Source: Erysipelotrichaceae bacterium
GTDB taxonomy: Bacteria > Bacillota_I > Bacilli_A > Erysipelotrichales > Coprobacillaceae
Length of the DNA stretch: 6,264 bases
Direction of reading: 5' to 3'
NCBI GenBank assembly: GCA_021202205.1
Contig: JAJQDJ010000305.1
Location: 1 to 6,264, forward strand
Each line of letters opens with the position of its first letter. Positions within the stretch are counted from its first letter, which is position 1. Both the position numbers and the translations under genes were made by a program. The notes beneath the pieces are model-generated. The model did not search any database. It was not told the origin of the DNA and saw only the letters and a list, made by a program, of their open reading frames with translations. Below, in pieces: positions 1 through 6,017 of the stretch.

Positions 1-348
1 TTATATATGGATGGTGAACATGCCACATATCGTACTGTAGAACATATTCCTACAATGGCTAAGAAAACTCGAATCATGGTTCATGAAGCAATAGATGCGT
101 TTATTAAACAAGATTTAACGGCGGCTAAAATGGTTGTTAAGATGGATGATGAAGTAGATGAATTGTTTAATGAGGTAAAAATGGAAATTGTTGATATTAT
201 GAAACAAAGTAATGAAGATATAGATACATGTATTAGTTTCTTAATGATTGCTAAATACTTAGAAAAGATAGGTGATCATGCAGTTAATACATGCGAATGG
301 CTTGAATTTCGTGAAACTGGAGCTGTCAACGATAAAAGAATTATTTAG
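1..348 (+). CDS. phoU: PhoU, phosphate-signalling regulator (5'-truncated by window edge)
   Basis: The reading frame is open from base 1 to a TAG at 346-348, giving 115 residues, so the gene begins outside the window. An ATG at 7 is internal and should not be taken as the true start. The sequence matches the second helical repeat of PhoU: a long acidic helix with KMDDEVDELF, followed by the signature helix IAKYLEKIGDHAVNTCEW, which holds the conserved E/D metal-binding positions. Full PhoU is usually about 215-225 aa, so roughly half is seen. PhoU is a cytoplasmic protein that links the Pst phosphate ABC transporter to the PhoR kinase and represses Pho signalling when phosphate is plentiful. 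The regulator gene starts 10 bp downstream and its ribosome site overlaps this stop codon, which supports one transcript and coupled translation. A pstSCAB operon upstream is likely but not visible. Confidence 0.93.
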   Translation, partial: LYMDGEHATYRTVEHIPTMAKKTRIMVHEAIDAFIKQDLTAAKMVVKMDDEVDELFNEVKMEIVDIMKQSNEDIDTCISFLMIAKYLEKIGDHAVNTCEWLEFRETGAVNDKRII

Positions 349-352
349 GAGG
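347..352 (+). promoter_or_regulatory. Ribosome binding site of the response regulator, overlapping the phoU stop
   Basis: A perfect AGGAGG lies six bases before the ATG at 359. Its first two bases are the last two of the phoU TAG stop. This fixes the regulator start and suggests that ribosomes ending on phoU feed the next gene. Confidence 0.85.
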
Positions 353-358
353 TAAACA

Positions 359-1063
359 ATGAACGAACGCATATTTGTCATAGAGGATGATGAAAATATT
401 CAGGAAATAGTAAAATTATCCTTAGAATCTAATGGTTATCAAGTGACATTATTTGATAATGCTATTGTTGCTTTAACTGCTATAAATGAAGATGCACCTG
501 ATTTATCTATCTTTGATGTGATGCTACCACAAATGGATGAAATGGATGAAATGGATGGTATCACTGCTGTAAAAAAAATAAGAGAAACAAATACGCGTAT
601 GCCAATTCTTATTTTAAGTGCCAAGGATAGTGAGTTAGATAAAATTCATGGTTTAGATAGTGGCAGCGATGATTATATGACAAAACCTTTTGGGGTACTT
701 GAATTGTGCGCTCGTGTACGCACTCTGCTTAGAAGAGTTCAACCTCAATCTAAAGTCATTAAAACAGCAACACTTCTCATTGATAAATCCACTCATACGG
801 TTGAATTTAATCATGAGCCATTAGAATTAACTCATAAAGAATATCAATTATTATTATATTTAATAGAAAATAAAGAACGTGTTGTAGAAAGAGATGAATT
901 GTTGAATAATATTTGGGGATATGATTTTATAGGTGAATCAAGAGCTTTGGATGTGCATATTCGCTCCCTTAGAAAGAAATTGAATGATGATGGCGATAAA
1001 TATATTAAGACAATAAGATCTGTTGGTTATCGCTTTATTGAAAAGGATGAAGTCAATGACTAA
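359..1063 (+). CDS. phoB: PhoB/PhoP-type response regulator (OmpR family) with a 6-residue insertion in the receiver domain
   Basis: A 234-aa protein starts at ATG 359 behind a perfect ribosome site. Residues 1-120 form a receiver domain. It has the acidic cluster E9-D10-D11, phosphoacceptor D53 in the FDVMLP context, the switch residue S87 in LILSAKD, and the conserved lysine K109 in TKPFG. Residues about 130-230 form an OmpR/PhoB winged helix, with LELTHKEYQLLLYL, RDELLNNIWGYDF, the recognition helix RALDVHIRSLRKKL and the wing IRSVGYRF. It is expected to be phosphorylated by the kinase encoded next and to bind Pho-box promoters. Oddly, the loop after D53 reads LPQMDEMDEMDG where the family has LPxMDG, six residues longer, caused by a 9-bp DNA repeat. 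Total length is therefore slightly above the usual 225-230. It overlaps the kinase gene by 8 bp. It is called phoP in Bacillus nomenclature. Confidence 0.93.
   Translation: MNERIFVIEDDENIQEIVKLSLESNGYQVTLFDNAIVALTAINEDAPDLSIFDVMLPQMDEMDEMDGITAVKKIRETNTRMPILILSAKDSELDKIHGLDSGSDDYMTKPFGVLELCARVRTLLRRVQPQSKVIKTATLLIDKSTHTVEFNHEPLELTHKEYQLLLYLIENKERVVERDELLNNIWGYDFIGESRALDVHIRSLRKKLNDDGDKYIKTIRSVGYRFIEKDEVND
533..559 (+). repeat. 9-bp tandem repeat (ATGGATGAA) inside the receiver domain
   Basis: ATGGATGAA occurs at 533-541 and again at 542-550, followed by ATGGATGGT at 551-559, which matches in its first seven bases. In protein it reads MDE-MDE-MDG, residues 59-67. The last unit is the ancestral family motif, so the two MDE units look like an in-frame expansion that can shrink or grow by replication slippage without breaking the frame. 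Confidence 0.85.
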
Positions 1064-2186
1064 ATCAATCTTAAGATATTTCATTATTGTTTTAATCGTC
1101 ACACTATTAAGTAGCTGCTTTATTTCAGCTACTTTAATTTCAAATACACTCCTTACAACTACGCAGCAGGAGATGCTTTATTCTTTTAAATTGATTGATT
1201 ATGCGATTGATTATGATCAGCCTTTAGATGAACAAATAGAAGAATTAAATCCTTTGGCTTATAAAGGTAATACCAGAATAAGTATTATTGATGAAGAAGG
1301 TAATGTGATTGCTGATACATACAGTGAAATAGTATCAGAAAATCATTATAATCGTGAAGAAGTTCAAGAAGCTTTATGCAGTGGAACTGGCTATGCAACT
1401 AGAAAATCAGATACAACTGATGAAAAGATGCTCTATGTTGCCTATTATCATAATCATTATATTATTCGTTTATCCATGCCATATAATGGTATCATTGATG
1501 AATTACCATCATTACTACCTGCTTTTACAATTAGTACTATTATTTCTTTTATTATAGCTTATATATTATCAAGAAGATTGGCTTATCAAATATCTAAACC
1601 AATGATAGAAATAAGTGAATCTTTAGACCATATGAGCGAAGACTTTAGATTTGATCTTAAACGTTACAATTATGCTGAATTTAATGTTATTGTTGATACT
1701 ATTGAGAATTTATCACACCGTCTAAGAAAAGTAATTGAGGAAGTGAAATTGGAACGTAGTAAAATGGAGGAAATACTCAAACAAATGAATGAGGGGTTTG
1801 TCTTATTAGATAAAGATTATCGTATTATCAGTATTAATGCATCTGCTATAAAAATATTAGGTAATATGCAGCCTAATGATTCTATTATTGATTACTTGTA
1901 TTATCCTGATATAATTAATGCCCTAAAAAATGATATACTCATTCAGGAAGTCACGATAAAAATTAAACATAGTATATATACTTGTTATATATCTAAAGCT
2001 GATTTAGGAACAACATTATTATTTGTAGATGTCACTGCAGCTAAAAGAGCAGAAAAAATGCGTAGTGAATTCTTCTCTAACGTATCTCACGAATTGAAAA
2101 CATCTATGACATCTATCCGAGGATATAGTGATTTATTGGCTCAAGGACTCGTTAAAGATGAAAATCAAAAAAAAAAATGTTATTAA
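1056..2186 (+). CDS. phoR: PhoR-type sensor histidine kinase, N-terminal part (frame lost after the HisKA helix)
   Basis: The 376-aa first part of a membrane sensor kinase. The ATG at 1056 is chosen because AAAGG at 1042-1046 sits nine bases upstream and the 8-bp overlap with the regulator is typical of coupled pairs. TTG 1023 and ATG 1047 are less likely. Domains in order: membrane helix about 7-29; an extracytoplasmic sensor of about 120 residues with the RISIIDEEGNVIADT strand common in PhoR; membrane helix about 152-172; a HAMP-like linker to about 225; a PAS domain about 232-330 (MNEGFVLLDKDYRIISINASA); and the start of HisKA with phosphoacceptor H345 in SNVSHELKTSMTSIRGY. The residue after HELKT is Ser350, not the usual Pro. 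The frame ends at TAA 2184-2186, just past an 11-A run. The missing half continues in the next frame from 2177. Alone, this piece lacks the ATP-binding domain and should be inactive as a kinase. Confidence 0.88.
   Translation: MTKSILRYFIIVLIVTLLSSCFISATLISNTLLTTTQQEMLYSFKLIDYAIDYDQPLDEQIEELNPLAYKGNTRISIIDEEGNVIADTYSEIVSENHYNREEVQEALCSGTGYATRKSDTTDEKMLYVAYYHNHYIIRLSMPYNGIIDELPSLLPAFTISTIISFIIAYILSRRLAYQISKPMIEISESLDHMSEDFRFDLKRYNYAEFNVIVDTIENLSHRLRKVIEEVKLERSKMEEILKQMNEGFVLLDKDYRIISINASAIKILGNMQPNDSIIDYLYYPDIINALKNDILIQEVTIKIKHSIYTCYISKADLGTTLLFVDVTAAKRAEKMRSEFFSNVSHELKTSMTSIRGYSDLLAQGLVKDENQKKKCY
2167..2177 (+). other. Run of 11 A at the phoR frame break (possible slippage or phase-variable site)
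   Basis: Eleven consecutive A separate the two phoR frames. The upstream frame reads QKKKCY then stop; the downstream frame continues as KMLLKIQNEV, exactly where HisKA helix 2 should follow. One extra A (12 in the run), or a -1 ribosomal slip on A AAA AAA, or one A added by RNA polymerase slippage, restores an uninterrupted kinase. AAGGA at 2143-2147 is about 20 bases upstream, further than the stimulatory Shine-Dalgarno at known bacterial -1 sites such as dnaX. Confidence 0.75.
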
Positions 2187-2743
2187 AAATACAAAATGAA
2201 GTCAATAGCATGTCAGGATTGATTAATGATATATTATTATTATCACGAATAGAAAGCATGGATGTTGAAGTAGATATGATGCCAATGAAGATGAAAAGTC
2301 TTGTTGATGAAGTATTAGAAAGCTATGAAGTAGAAATCCTTGAATATGATATTACCATTCACAAGGATTTTGATGATATGATTTATATTGGTAATCATCA
2401 ACAGATTTATACCCTTTTAAATAATGTTATTGGAAATGCAATAAAATACAACAAAGAACATGGTCATGTTTATATCAATATAGAAGAACAAGGTCAGGCT
2501 ATGAAAGTTGTGGTAAGAGATACAGGTATCGGTATACCATTGGCTGATCAAGCAAGAGTCTTTGAAAGATTCTATCGTGTTGATAAAGGACGTTCTAAAG
2601 CTAGAGGGGGAACAGGTTTAGGACTGGCTATTGTTAAACATACTATATCACTATATAAAGGAACCATTCGCTTAAATAGTGAATTAGATAAAGGAACGAC
2701 TATTGAAATGACTTTACCACAACAAACACTTAAGCAAGCTTAA
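2177..2743 (+). CDS. phoR: PhoR-type sensor histidine kinase, C-terminal part (second HisKA helix plus HATPase)
   Basis: The 188-residue continuation of the kinase in the -1 frame. The nominal ATG at 2177 is the join point inside the A run, not a supported start, since no ribosome site precedes it. Residues 1-30 complete the HisKA dimerisation hairpin (SMSGLINDILLLSRIES). The GHKL ATPase domain follows: N-box NNVIGNAIKYNK (about 82-93), G1 box DTGIGIP (115-121), F-box FERFYRVD (129-136) and G2 box GGTGLGLAIVKHT (144-156), ending in a typical GTTIEMTLP strand. All ATP-binding motifs are intact, so selection was acting on this half until recently, or still is. Joined at the A run, the kinase would be about 563 aa, normal for a PAS-containing PhoR. 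A terminator hairpin overlaps its stop. Confidence 0.88.
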   Translation: MLLKIQNEVNSMSGLINDILLLSRIESMDVEVDMMPMKMKSLVDEVLESYEVEILEYDITIHKDFDDMIYIGNHQQIYTLLNNVIGNAIKYNKEHGHVYINIEEQGQAMKVVVRDTGIGIPLADQARVFERFYRVDKGRSKARGGTGLGLAIVKHTISLYKGTIRLNSELDKGTTIEMTLPQQTLKQA

Positions 2744-2754
2744 AGCTTGCTTTT
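2732..2754 (+). terminator. Rho-independent terminator of the pho operon, overlapping the phoR stop
   Basis: AAGCAAGCT at 2732-2740 pairs perfectly with AGCTTGCTT at 2744-2752 around a TAA loop, and the stem's 3' side runs into TTTT (2751-2754). The loop is exactly the kinase stop codon (2741-2743). The stem has few G-C pairs and the T-run is short, so strength is probably moderate. It separates the phosphate operon from the permease genes. Confidence 0.72.
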
Positions 2755-2830
2755 ATGCATCTTATTCAATATTTTTGCATGTTATTCAAAAAACTTTTAC
2801 TTTTATTCCTTTATTAAATAATGTAAAAGC

Positions 2831-2836
2831 AGGAGG
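2831..2836 (+). promoter_or_regulatory. Ribosome binding site of the first permease gene
   Basis: A perfect AGGAGG sits seven bases before ATG 2844. It decides the start over an upstream in-frame TTG at 2775, which has no ribosome site. In the 2755-2830 stretch before it I see only weak promoter-like matches (TTGCAT at 2775-2780, TACTTT at 2798-2803) and would not call a promoter firmly. Confidence 0.8.
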
Positions 2837-2843
2837 TATCAGT

Positions 2844-2975
2844 ATGGAAAATATAAAAATAAGAATGCATACTAAAATATTCTTTAAAAATAAACTTTTA
2901 TTGATGCTTTATTTATCCATGTATGTATCAACTCTATTATTAGTATTTTTTTATAGTTCAGGGTGTGAGTTTTAG
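2844..2975 (+). CDS. Copy 1, first fragment: N-terminal membrane helix
   Basis: A 43-codon frame from the well-supported ATG 2844 to TAG 2973-2975. It starts with a basic amphipathic stretch (KIRMHTKIFFKNK) and a hydrophobic helix (LLLMLYLSMYVSTLLLVFF), as expected for the first helix of an ABC-2-type permease with an N-in topology. The same layout is found at the start of copy 2. After the 7-T run the frame reads YSSGCEF then stop, while the next frame continues the protein, so this is a truncated N-terminus rather than an independent small protein. A real small membrane peptide cannot be excluded. Confidence 0.6.
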   Translation: MENIKIRMHTKIFFKNKLLLMLYLSMYVSTLLLVFFYSSGCEF

Positions 2976-4431
2976 TTATATCTTTAATCTTATTGTTCGT
3001 TTTATCTTTTATGAAACGATGATTTTTATGATATTTTCATATATCTTTTTGATTAATGATCGAAGAAATGGCATGAGTGAAGTCATTAAAGCAATGCTGC
3101 ATGAAAAGAAGGTTTATCTTAATAATTGTGTAGTTGTATTAGCTATTTTACTTATACTATATAATGTATTCTTAATTTCCATACTATTTATAACAGTATT
3201 TAAAAATCATGAATTATCATATCTCAATATAACTTATATGATAAGTTATTTCATGAATGTTATATTACCACAAGTCATATCTTTTATGTTAGTTATCATG
3301 ATATCCATGATTAATTCTTTTAAAGTATCATCTCTATTATTGATATTAAGTATACTACTTATGAGTCCATATATGACAATTCTCGAATGGTTTGATAAAC
3401 CATATATCCCTGTAGATACAATTATTAATATTATCCATTTACCATTTACCTTCTTTATTCAAAATGGTGTATATAGTATTGATAGTTTATATGGTTATCA
3501 AAATGAAATATACAAATTATGGCTATTATTGCTTTGGTTTATTATATTCATATGTGTATATCATCATTATTATTTTAAAGAAAAGAAACAAAGATGTATT
3601 ATTCCAATTATATTGATATGTATAGGATGTTATCAAATATATAAACCTCAAAGTGTTTATCGTCATGATAGTAAATGGAATGGACAATATGCTGATTATC
3701 ATTATTATGGCATGGATGATAATGATGTTGTTTATTTAGATGAAGACATCGATTATATGATTAGTAGTTATGATTTAAATATCAAAATTACTGATCAACT
3801 CTATGTTGATGCCTTTTTACAGATCCATTGTAATCAACCAACCAATGTCATTGTTTTAACCCTCTATCATAACTATAAAATTAAAAGCCTCTCATCCAAT
3901 CAATTACAATCATACACACAAGATAGAGATTTTATAACTCTTACTTTTAATGAAAATATCACTGATATAGATATCAATTTATCTTATCAAGGATACAATA
4001 ATAATCTCTTCTCTAACTATCAAGCTGTCATATTACCAGGATATTTTCCCTGGTATCCAATGGCAGGACAAAAGTCTGTTTATTTTAATAATAATGATGT
4101 ATCTCAAATCAATTATGGATATAATCCATATAATAGAATAGAAAATGCAAATTTTAACATAACTATAGACGCACCTTATAATATTATTACAAATTTAGAT
4201 AATATATACAGTGGCACAAGCGATAGTTTAACATTGGTTGGTGGGTGTATTGAAACAGCATCTTCTCAAATCATTAACTATTATCCACTAGCTTTAAGCT
4301 ATGATTATACTAAAGATGATTATATGGAACAACATCAAGCATATATTGATGAAACAATACAGAACTTTAAAGAGACTTTTCATATGGATTTAACAGACTT
4401 TGATAATAAAAAAAATTTTTATTACATCTGA
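2965..4431 (+). CDS. Copy 1, main fragment: polytopic membrane domain and M1-like beta ectodomain
   Basis: A 488-aa frame, nominally from GTG 2965, which has no ribosome site; the natural entry is by read-in from 2844. Hydrophobic helices lie near residues 5-32, 55-80, 90-115, 121-138, possibly 150-168, 184-202 and 211-225. A cytoplasmic loop with INDRRNGMSEVIKAMLHEKK matches the RDK...ET.EA pattern of copy 2. From about 255 onward the chain is hydrophilic and strand-rich: the YDLNIKITDQLYVDAFLQIH start, a DIDINLSYQGY strand and LPGYFPWYPMAG at 357-368, typical of the M1 aminopeptidase N-terminal fold. No HExxH is present. The frame ends at TGA 4429-4431 after the A8/T5 runs; the conserved reading moves to the +1 frame there. 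Copy 2 is about equally similar throughout up to its own break. Confidence 0.75.
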   Translation: MSFSYIFNLIVRFIFYETMIFMIFSYIFLINDRRNGMSEVIKAMLHEKKVYLNNCVVVLAILLILYNVFLISILFITVFKNHELSYLNITYMISYFMNVILPQVISFMLVIMISMINSFKVSSLLLILSILLMSPYMTILEWFDKPYIPVDTIINIIHLPFTFFIQNGVYSIDSLYGYQNEIYKLWLLLLWFIIFICVYHHYYFKEKKQRCIIPIILICIGCYQIYKPQSVYRHDSKWNGQYADYHYYGMDDNDVVYLDEDIDYMISSYDLNIKITDQLYVDAFLQIHCNQPTNVIVLTLYHNYKIKSLSSNQLQSYTQDRDFITLTFNENITDIDINLSYQGYNNNLFSNYQAVILPGYFPWYPMAGQKSVYFNNNDVSQINYGYNPYNRIENANFNITIDAPYNIITNLDNIYSGTSDSLTLVGGCIETASSQIINYYPLALSYDYTKDDYMEQHQAYIDETIQNFKETFHMDLTDFDNKKNFYYI

Positions 4432-4750
4432 TGCCATAGAGAAATGTGCTATCTTTGATGATTATGTTATCATATCTGAGGGATATTTTGATTTATGTAC
4501 ATATATACAATATAAAATGCTTAATCGTTATGATTTGAATCCATCTTTGGTCAATACACTATGTACATTTACAAGCTGGAGTGATCAAAGTGAAGTTACA
4601 GTCAATAATTTCTTATATGAAGTTAAATCATAGGATGATGATTTGTATAATGAACTTTATAGTTATAATAAACAATATGGATGTGATAAACTTATAGAAG
4701 AAATAGGTAAACTCATTTTAGATGAAGCATCAGAAATAGGAGGGTTCTAG
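4413..4750 (+). CDS. Copy 1, C-terminal fragment of the ectodomain (contains an in-frame TAG)
   Basis: After the frameshift at the 8-A run (4408-4415) the chain goes on as IFITSDAIEKCAIFDDYVII and ends first at TAG 4631-4633. The same frame then stays open for 38 more codons (DDDLYNELYSYNK... to ...EASEIGGF) and stops at 4748-4750, with the ribosome site of the next gene embedded in its last codons. That exact fit suggests 4748 is the ancestral stop and 4631 a nonsense mutation, possibly CAG to TAG. This part corresponds in position to the region that follows the beta domain in M1-like proteins, but I see no zinc-binding or catalytic residues and would not assign activity. The join position within the A run is approximate. 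Confidence 0.55.
4738..4744 (+). promoter_or_regulatory. Ribosome binding site of permease copy 2
   Basis: AGGAGGG lies seven bases before ATG 4752 and inside the last codons of copy 1. It supports this start and a two-gene operon with no terminator between the copies. Confidence 0.82.
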
Positions 4751-4751
4751 T

Positions 4752-4892
4752 ATGGATGTTTTAAAAATATATTTTAAGCTTTTCTTTAAAAATACAATAT
4801 TAAGATATCTCTATTTATGTATGATGCTTTCCACTGTACTTATATTAGGCATTTCCATATGTATGGGATCAACATTAGCAGAATTACTTTAA
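4752..4892 (+). CDS. Copy 2, first fragment: N-terminal membrane helix
   Basis: A 46-codon frame from ATG 4752, preceded by AGGAGGG, to TAA 4890-4892. It has the same plan as the start of copy 1: a basic aromatic start (KIYFKLFFKN) followed by a hydrophobic helix (YLYLCMMLSTVLILGISICM). The frame carries on without shift after the stop, and the downstream residues align with copy 1, so TAA replaces a sense codon (it aligns with an Asn in copy 1; CAA to TAA is one simple route). Confidence 0.6.
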   Translation: MDVLKIYFKLFFKNTILRYLYLCMMLSTVLILGISICMGSTLAELL

Positions 4893-6017
4893 ATGTTGTG
4901 TTTATTTATTTTCTTTGAAATGGTTCTTTTTATGATATTATCCTATATCTTTTTAACTCGCGATAAAGTCAATCATGTAAGTGAAACAATAGAAGCTATT
5001 GCTAAAAGAGAAAATCGTCAAACTTATGTTATTGTTGTATTAGGTACATTATTAATACTATTTGATTTTATATTTATCATCTTAATGTTTATAAGTTTTA
5101 CAAATAATTCAACATTGGATTTAAGTAATACTTATATGATAAGTTTTTTACTAGGCATTATTATTCCTGAAATTATTGCTTTAACCATTGTGTCTTATTC
5201 ACATATGAAAAGAAAAGAAGAAACAATAGATATATCATATAATCAAGGTTATGCTAAATATGCTGTCATAGTTTTAAGTATATTATTAGCTATTTATAAT
5301 ATTGTCACTATTCTATTATTATTTATCAGTCTTATCATGAATACTGGTTTGGTGTATTTTAGTAGTTATTATATTGTAAGCTACCTTATGAATATTGTAT
5401 TACCAGAAATCATTTGCTTTATTGTCGTTATGATGTTATCAAGTTTTGATAATAGGTTTCGCTCATCGATAGCTTTGCTTATATTTATATTATTAGTCAG
5501 TCCGTTAATGAACATTATACAATCTAGAGTCGCTAATTTATTATTATTCATGCCTGAATGGATTACACCAATCAATCATGTATTTCAAATCATGACATTA
5601 CCTTTTTCTCTATTTATGAATATAGGTTATAACATGGACAATCTTTATAGCTATAATAATGAAATATATAAATTATGGTTATTATTAGGATGGTTTATTA
5701 TCTTTATATTAGTCTATTATCGTCATTATTGGGTTCAAAAGAAGCATATTATTGTTATAATGGTGATAATTATAGGAATTTGTGGTTATCAAATCTTTAG
5801 ACCACAAAGTATTTATCGACTTTTATATGATAATGATTATACAGATGATTATAACTATTATATGTCAAACAATAATGATAGGACAATATATAATGATGAA
5901 TCTATTGATTATACTATCAGTCGCTATGATCTAGATATATCATTAAAAGAAAAACTTTATGTAGAGGGTACATTGCATTTAAAAGCCAATCAATCTTATA
6001 TTAACCTTATATCATAA
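4893..6017 (+). CDS. Copy 2, main fragment: membrane domain with a duplicated two-helix unit and start of M1-like ectodomain
   Basis: A 374-aa frame whose ATG 4893 directly follows the TAA of the first fragment; there is no clear ribosome site, so only reinitiation or readthrough could feed it. It is very hydrophobic: helices near 5-21, 45-68, 80-104, 122-147, 158-182, 190-208, about 225-243, 259-278 and 285-299. Landmarks shared with copy 1 are FMI.SYIFL.RD near 13-24, NEIYKLWLLL.WFIIFI.VYY near 256-276, CGYQIFRPQSIYR near 297-309 and IDYTISRYDLDISLKEKLYV near 338-357, where the ectodomain begins. Residues 31-104 and 109-183 resemble each other and both match one single segment of copy 1. 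The frame ends at TAA 6015-6017 because of a deletion; the conserved protein goes on in another frame. Confidence 0.72.
   Translation: MLCLFIFFEMVLFMILSYIFLTRDKVNHVSETIEAIAKRENRQTYVIVVLGTLLILFDFIFIILMFISFTNNSTLDLSNTYMISFLLGIIIPEIIALTIVSYSHMKRKEETIDISYNQGYAKYAVIVLSILLAIYNIVTILLLFISLIMNTGLVYFSSYYIVSYLMNIVLPEIICFIVVMMLSSFDNRFRSSIALLIFILLVSPLMNIIQSRVANLLLFMPEWITPINHVFQIMTLPFSLFMNIGYNMDNLYSYNNEIYKLWLLLGWFIIFILVYYRHYWVQKKHIIVIMVIIIGICGYQIFRPQSIYRLLYDNDYTDDYNYYMSNNNDRTIYNDESIDYTISRYDLDISLKEKLYVEGTLHLKANQSYINLIS
4983..5441 (+). repeat. Internal protein-level duplication in permease copy 2
   Basis: Unit A (4983-5204) and unit B (5217-5441) encode about 75 residues each with an offset of 78-79 residues. 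Matching landmarks are ETIEAI/ETIDIS, YVIVVLGTLL/YAVIVLSILL, MFISF/LFISL, NTYMISFLLGIIIPEII/SYYIVSYLMNIVLPEII. Copy 1 has only one such unit (about 3070-3320). Except for GAAACAATAGA at the start of each unit, the DNA has diverged, so the event is not recent, or the units came from two different paralogues. Confidence 0.72.

Larger units (their letters stand above)
2844..4750 (+). pseudogene. Permease copy 1: ABC-2-like membrane protein with M1-peptidase-like ectodomain, broken in three places
   Basis: The locus starts at ATG 2844 behind AGGAGG and ends at TAG 4748-4750, one base before the next gene. Removing one T from the 7-T run at 2946-2952 and one A from the 8-A run at 4408-4415 leaves 1905 nt, 635 codons in one frame, interrupted only by TAG at 4631-4633. 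The repaired protein (634 aa) would have an N-terminal block of about seven membrane helices and a long extracytoplasmic part. The ectodomain beta strands and LPGYFPWYPM resemble the N-terminal domain of M1 aminopeptidases. Fusions of ABC-2 permeases with M1-like domains are known in Firmicutes and Bacteroidetes. I see no HExxH zinc motif, so a binding or structural role is likelier than proteolysis. It is paralogous to the next gene. No ATPase subunit is in the window. Whether the breaks are real, phase-variable or assembly errors cannot be decided here. Confidence 0.7.

Noticed and set aside
439..624. Minus-strand open frame of 61 codons within the regulator gene
   Set aside because: It lies entirely opposite the well-supported receiver domain, has no ribosome site and no recognisable motif; it is a mirror of the coding strand.
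1354..1557. Forward open frame of 67 codons inside phoR, hydrophobic at its end
   Set aside because: It overlaps the PhoR sensor domain and second membrane helix in another frame; its hydrophobicity is a by-product of the AT-rich helix-coding DNA.
2775..2843. N-terminal extension of copy 1 from TTG 2775
   Set aside because: The extension has no ribosome site and crosses the AGGAGG that serves ATG 2844; copy 2 also starts at the position equivalent to 2844.
4036..4053. Inverted repeat CCAGG...CCTGG in copy 1, also present at 6181-6198 in copy 2
   Set aside because: The bases are dictated by the conserved LPGYFPWYP coding sequence; the stem is five pairs, is inside a gene and has no T-run, so it is not a terminator or regulatory site.
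4631..4892. Alternative genetic code or programmed stop-codon readthrough to explain the in-frame TAG and TAA
   Set aside because: TAG and TAA end the intact regulator, phoU and kinase genes normally here, and the permease copies carry other lesions as well, so ordinary decay is simpler.
5381..5575. Minus-strand open frame of 64 codons within permease copy 2
   Set aside because: It is antisense to a membrane segment conserved with copy 1 and has no independent support.
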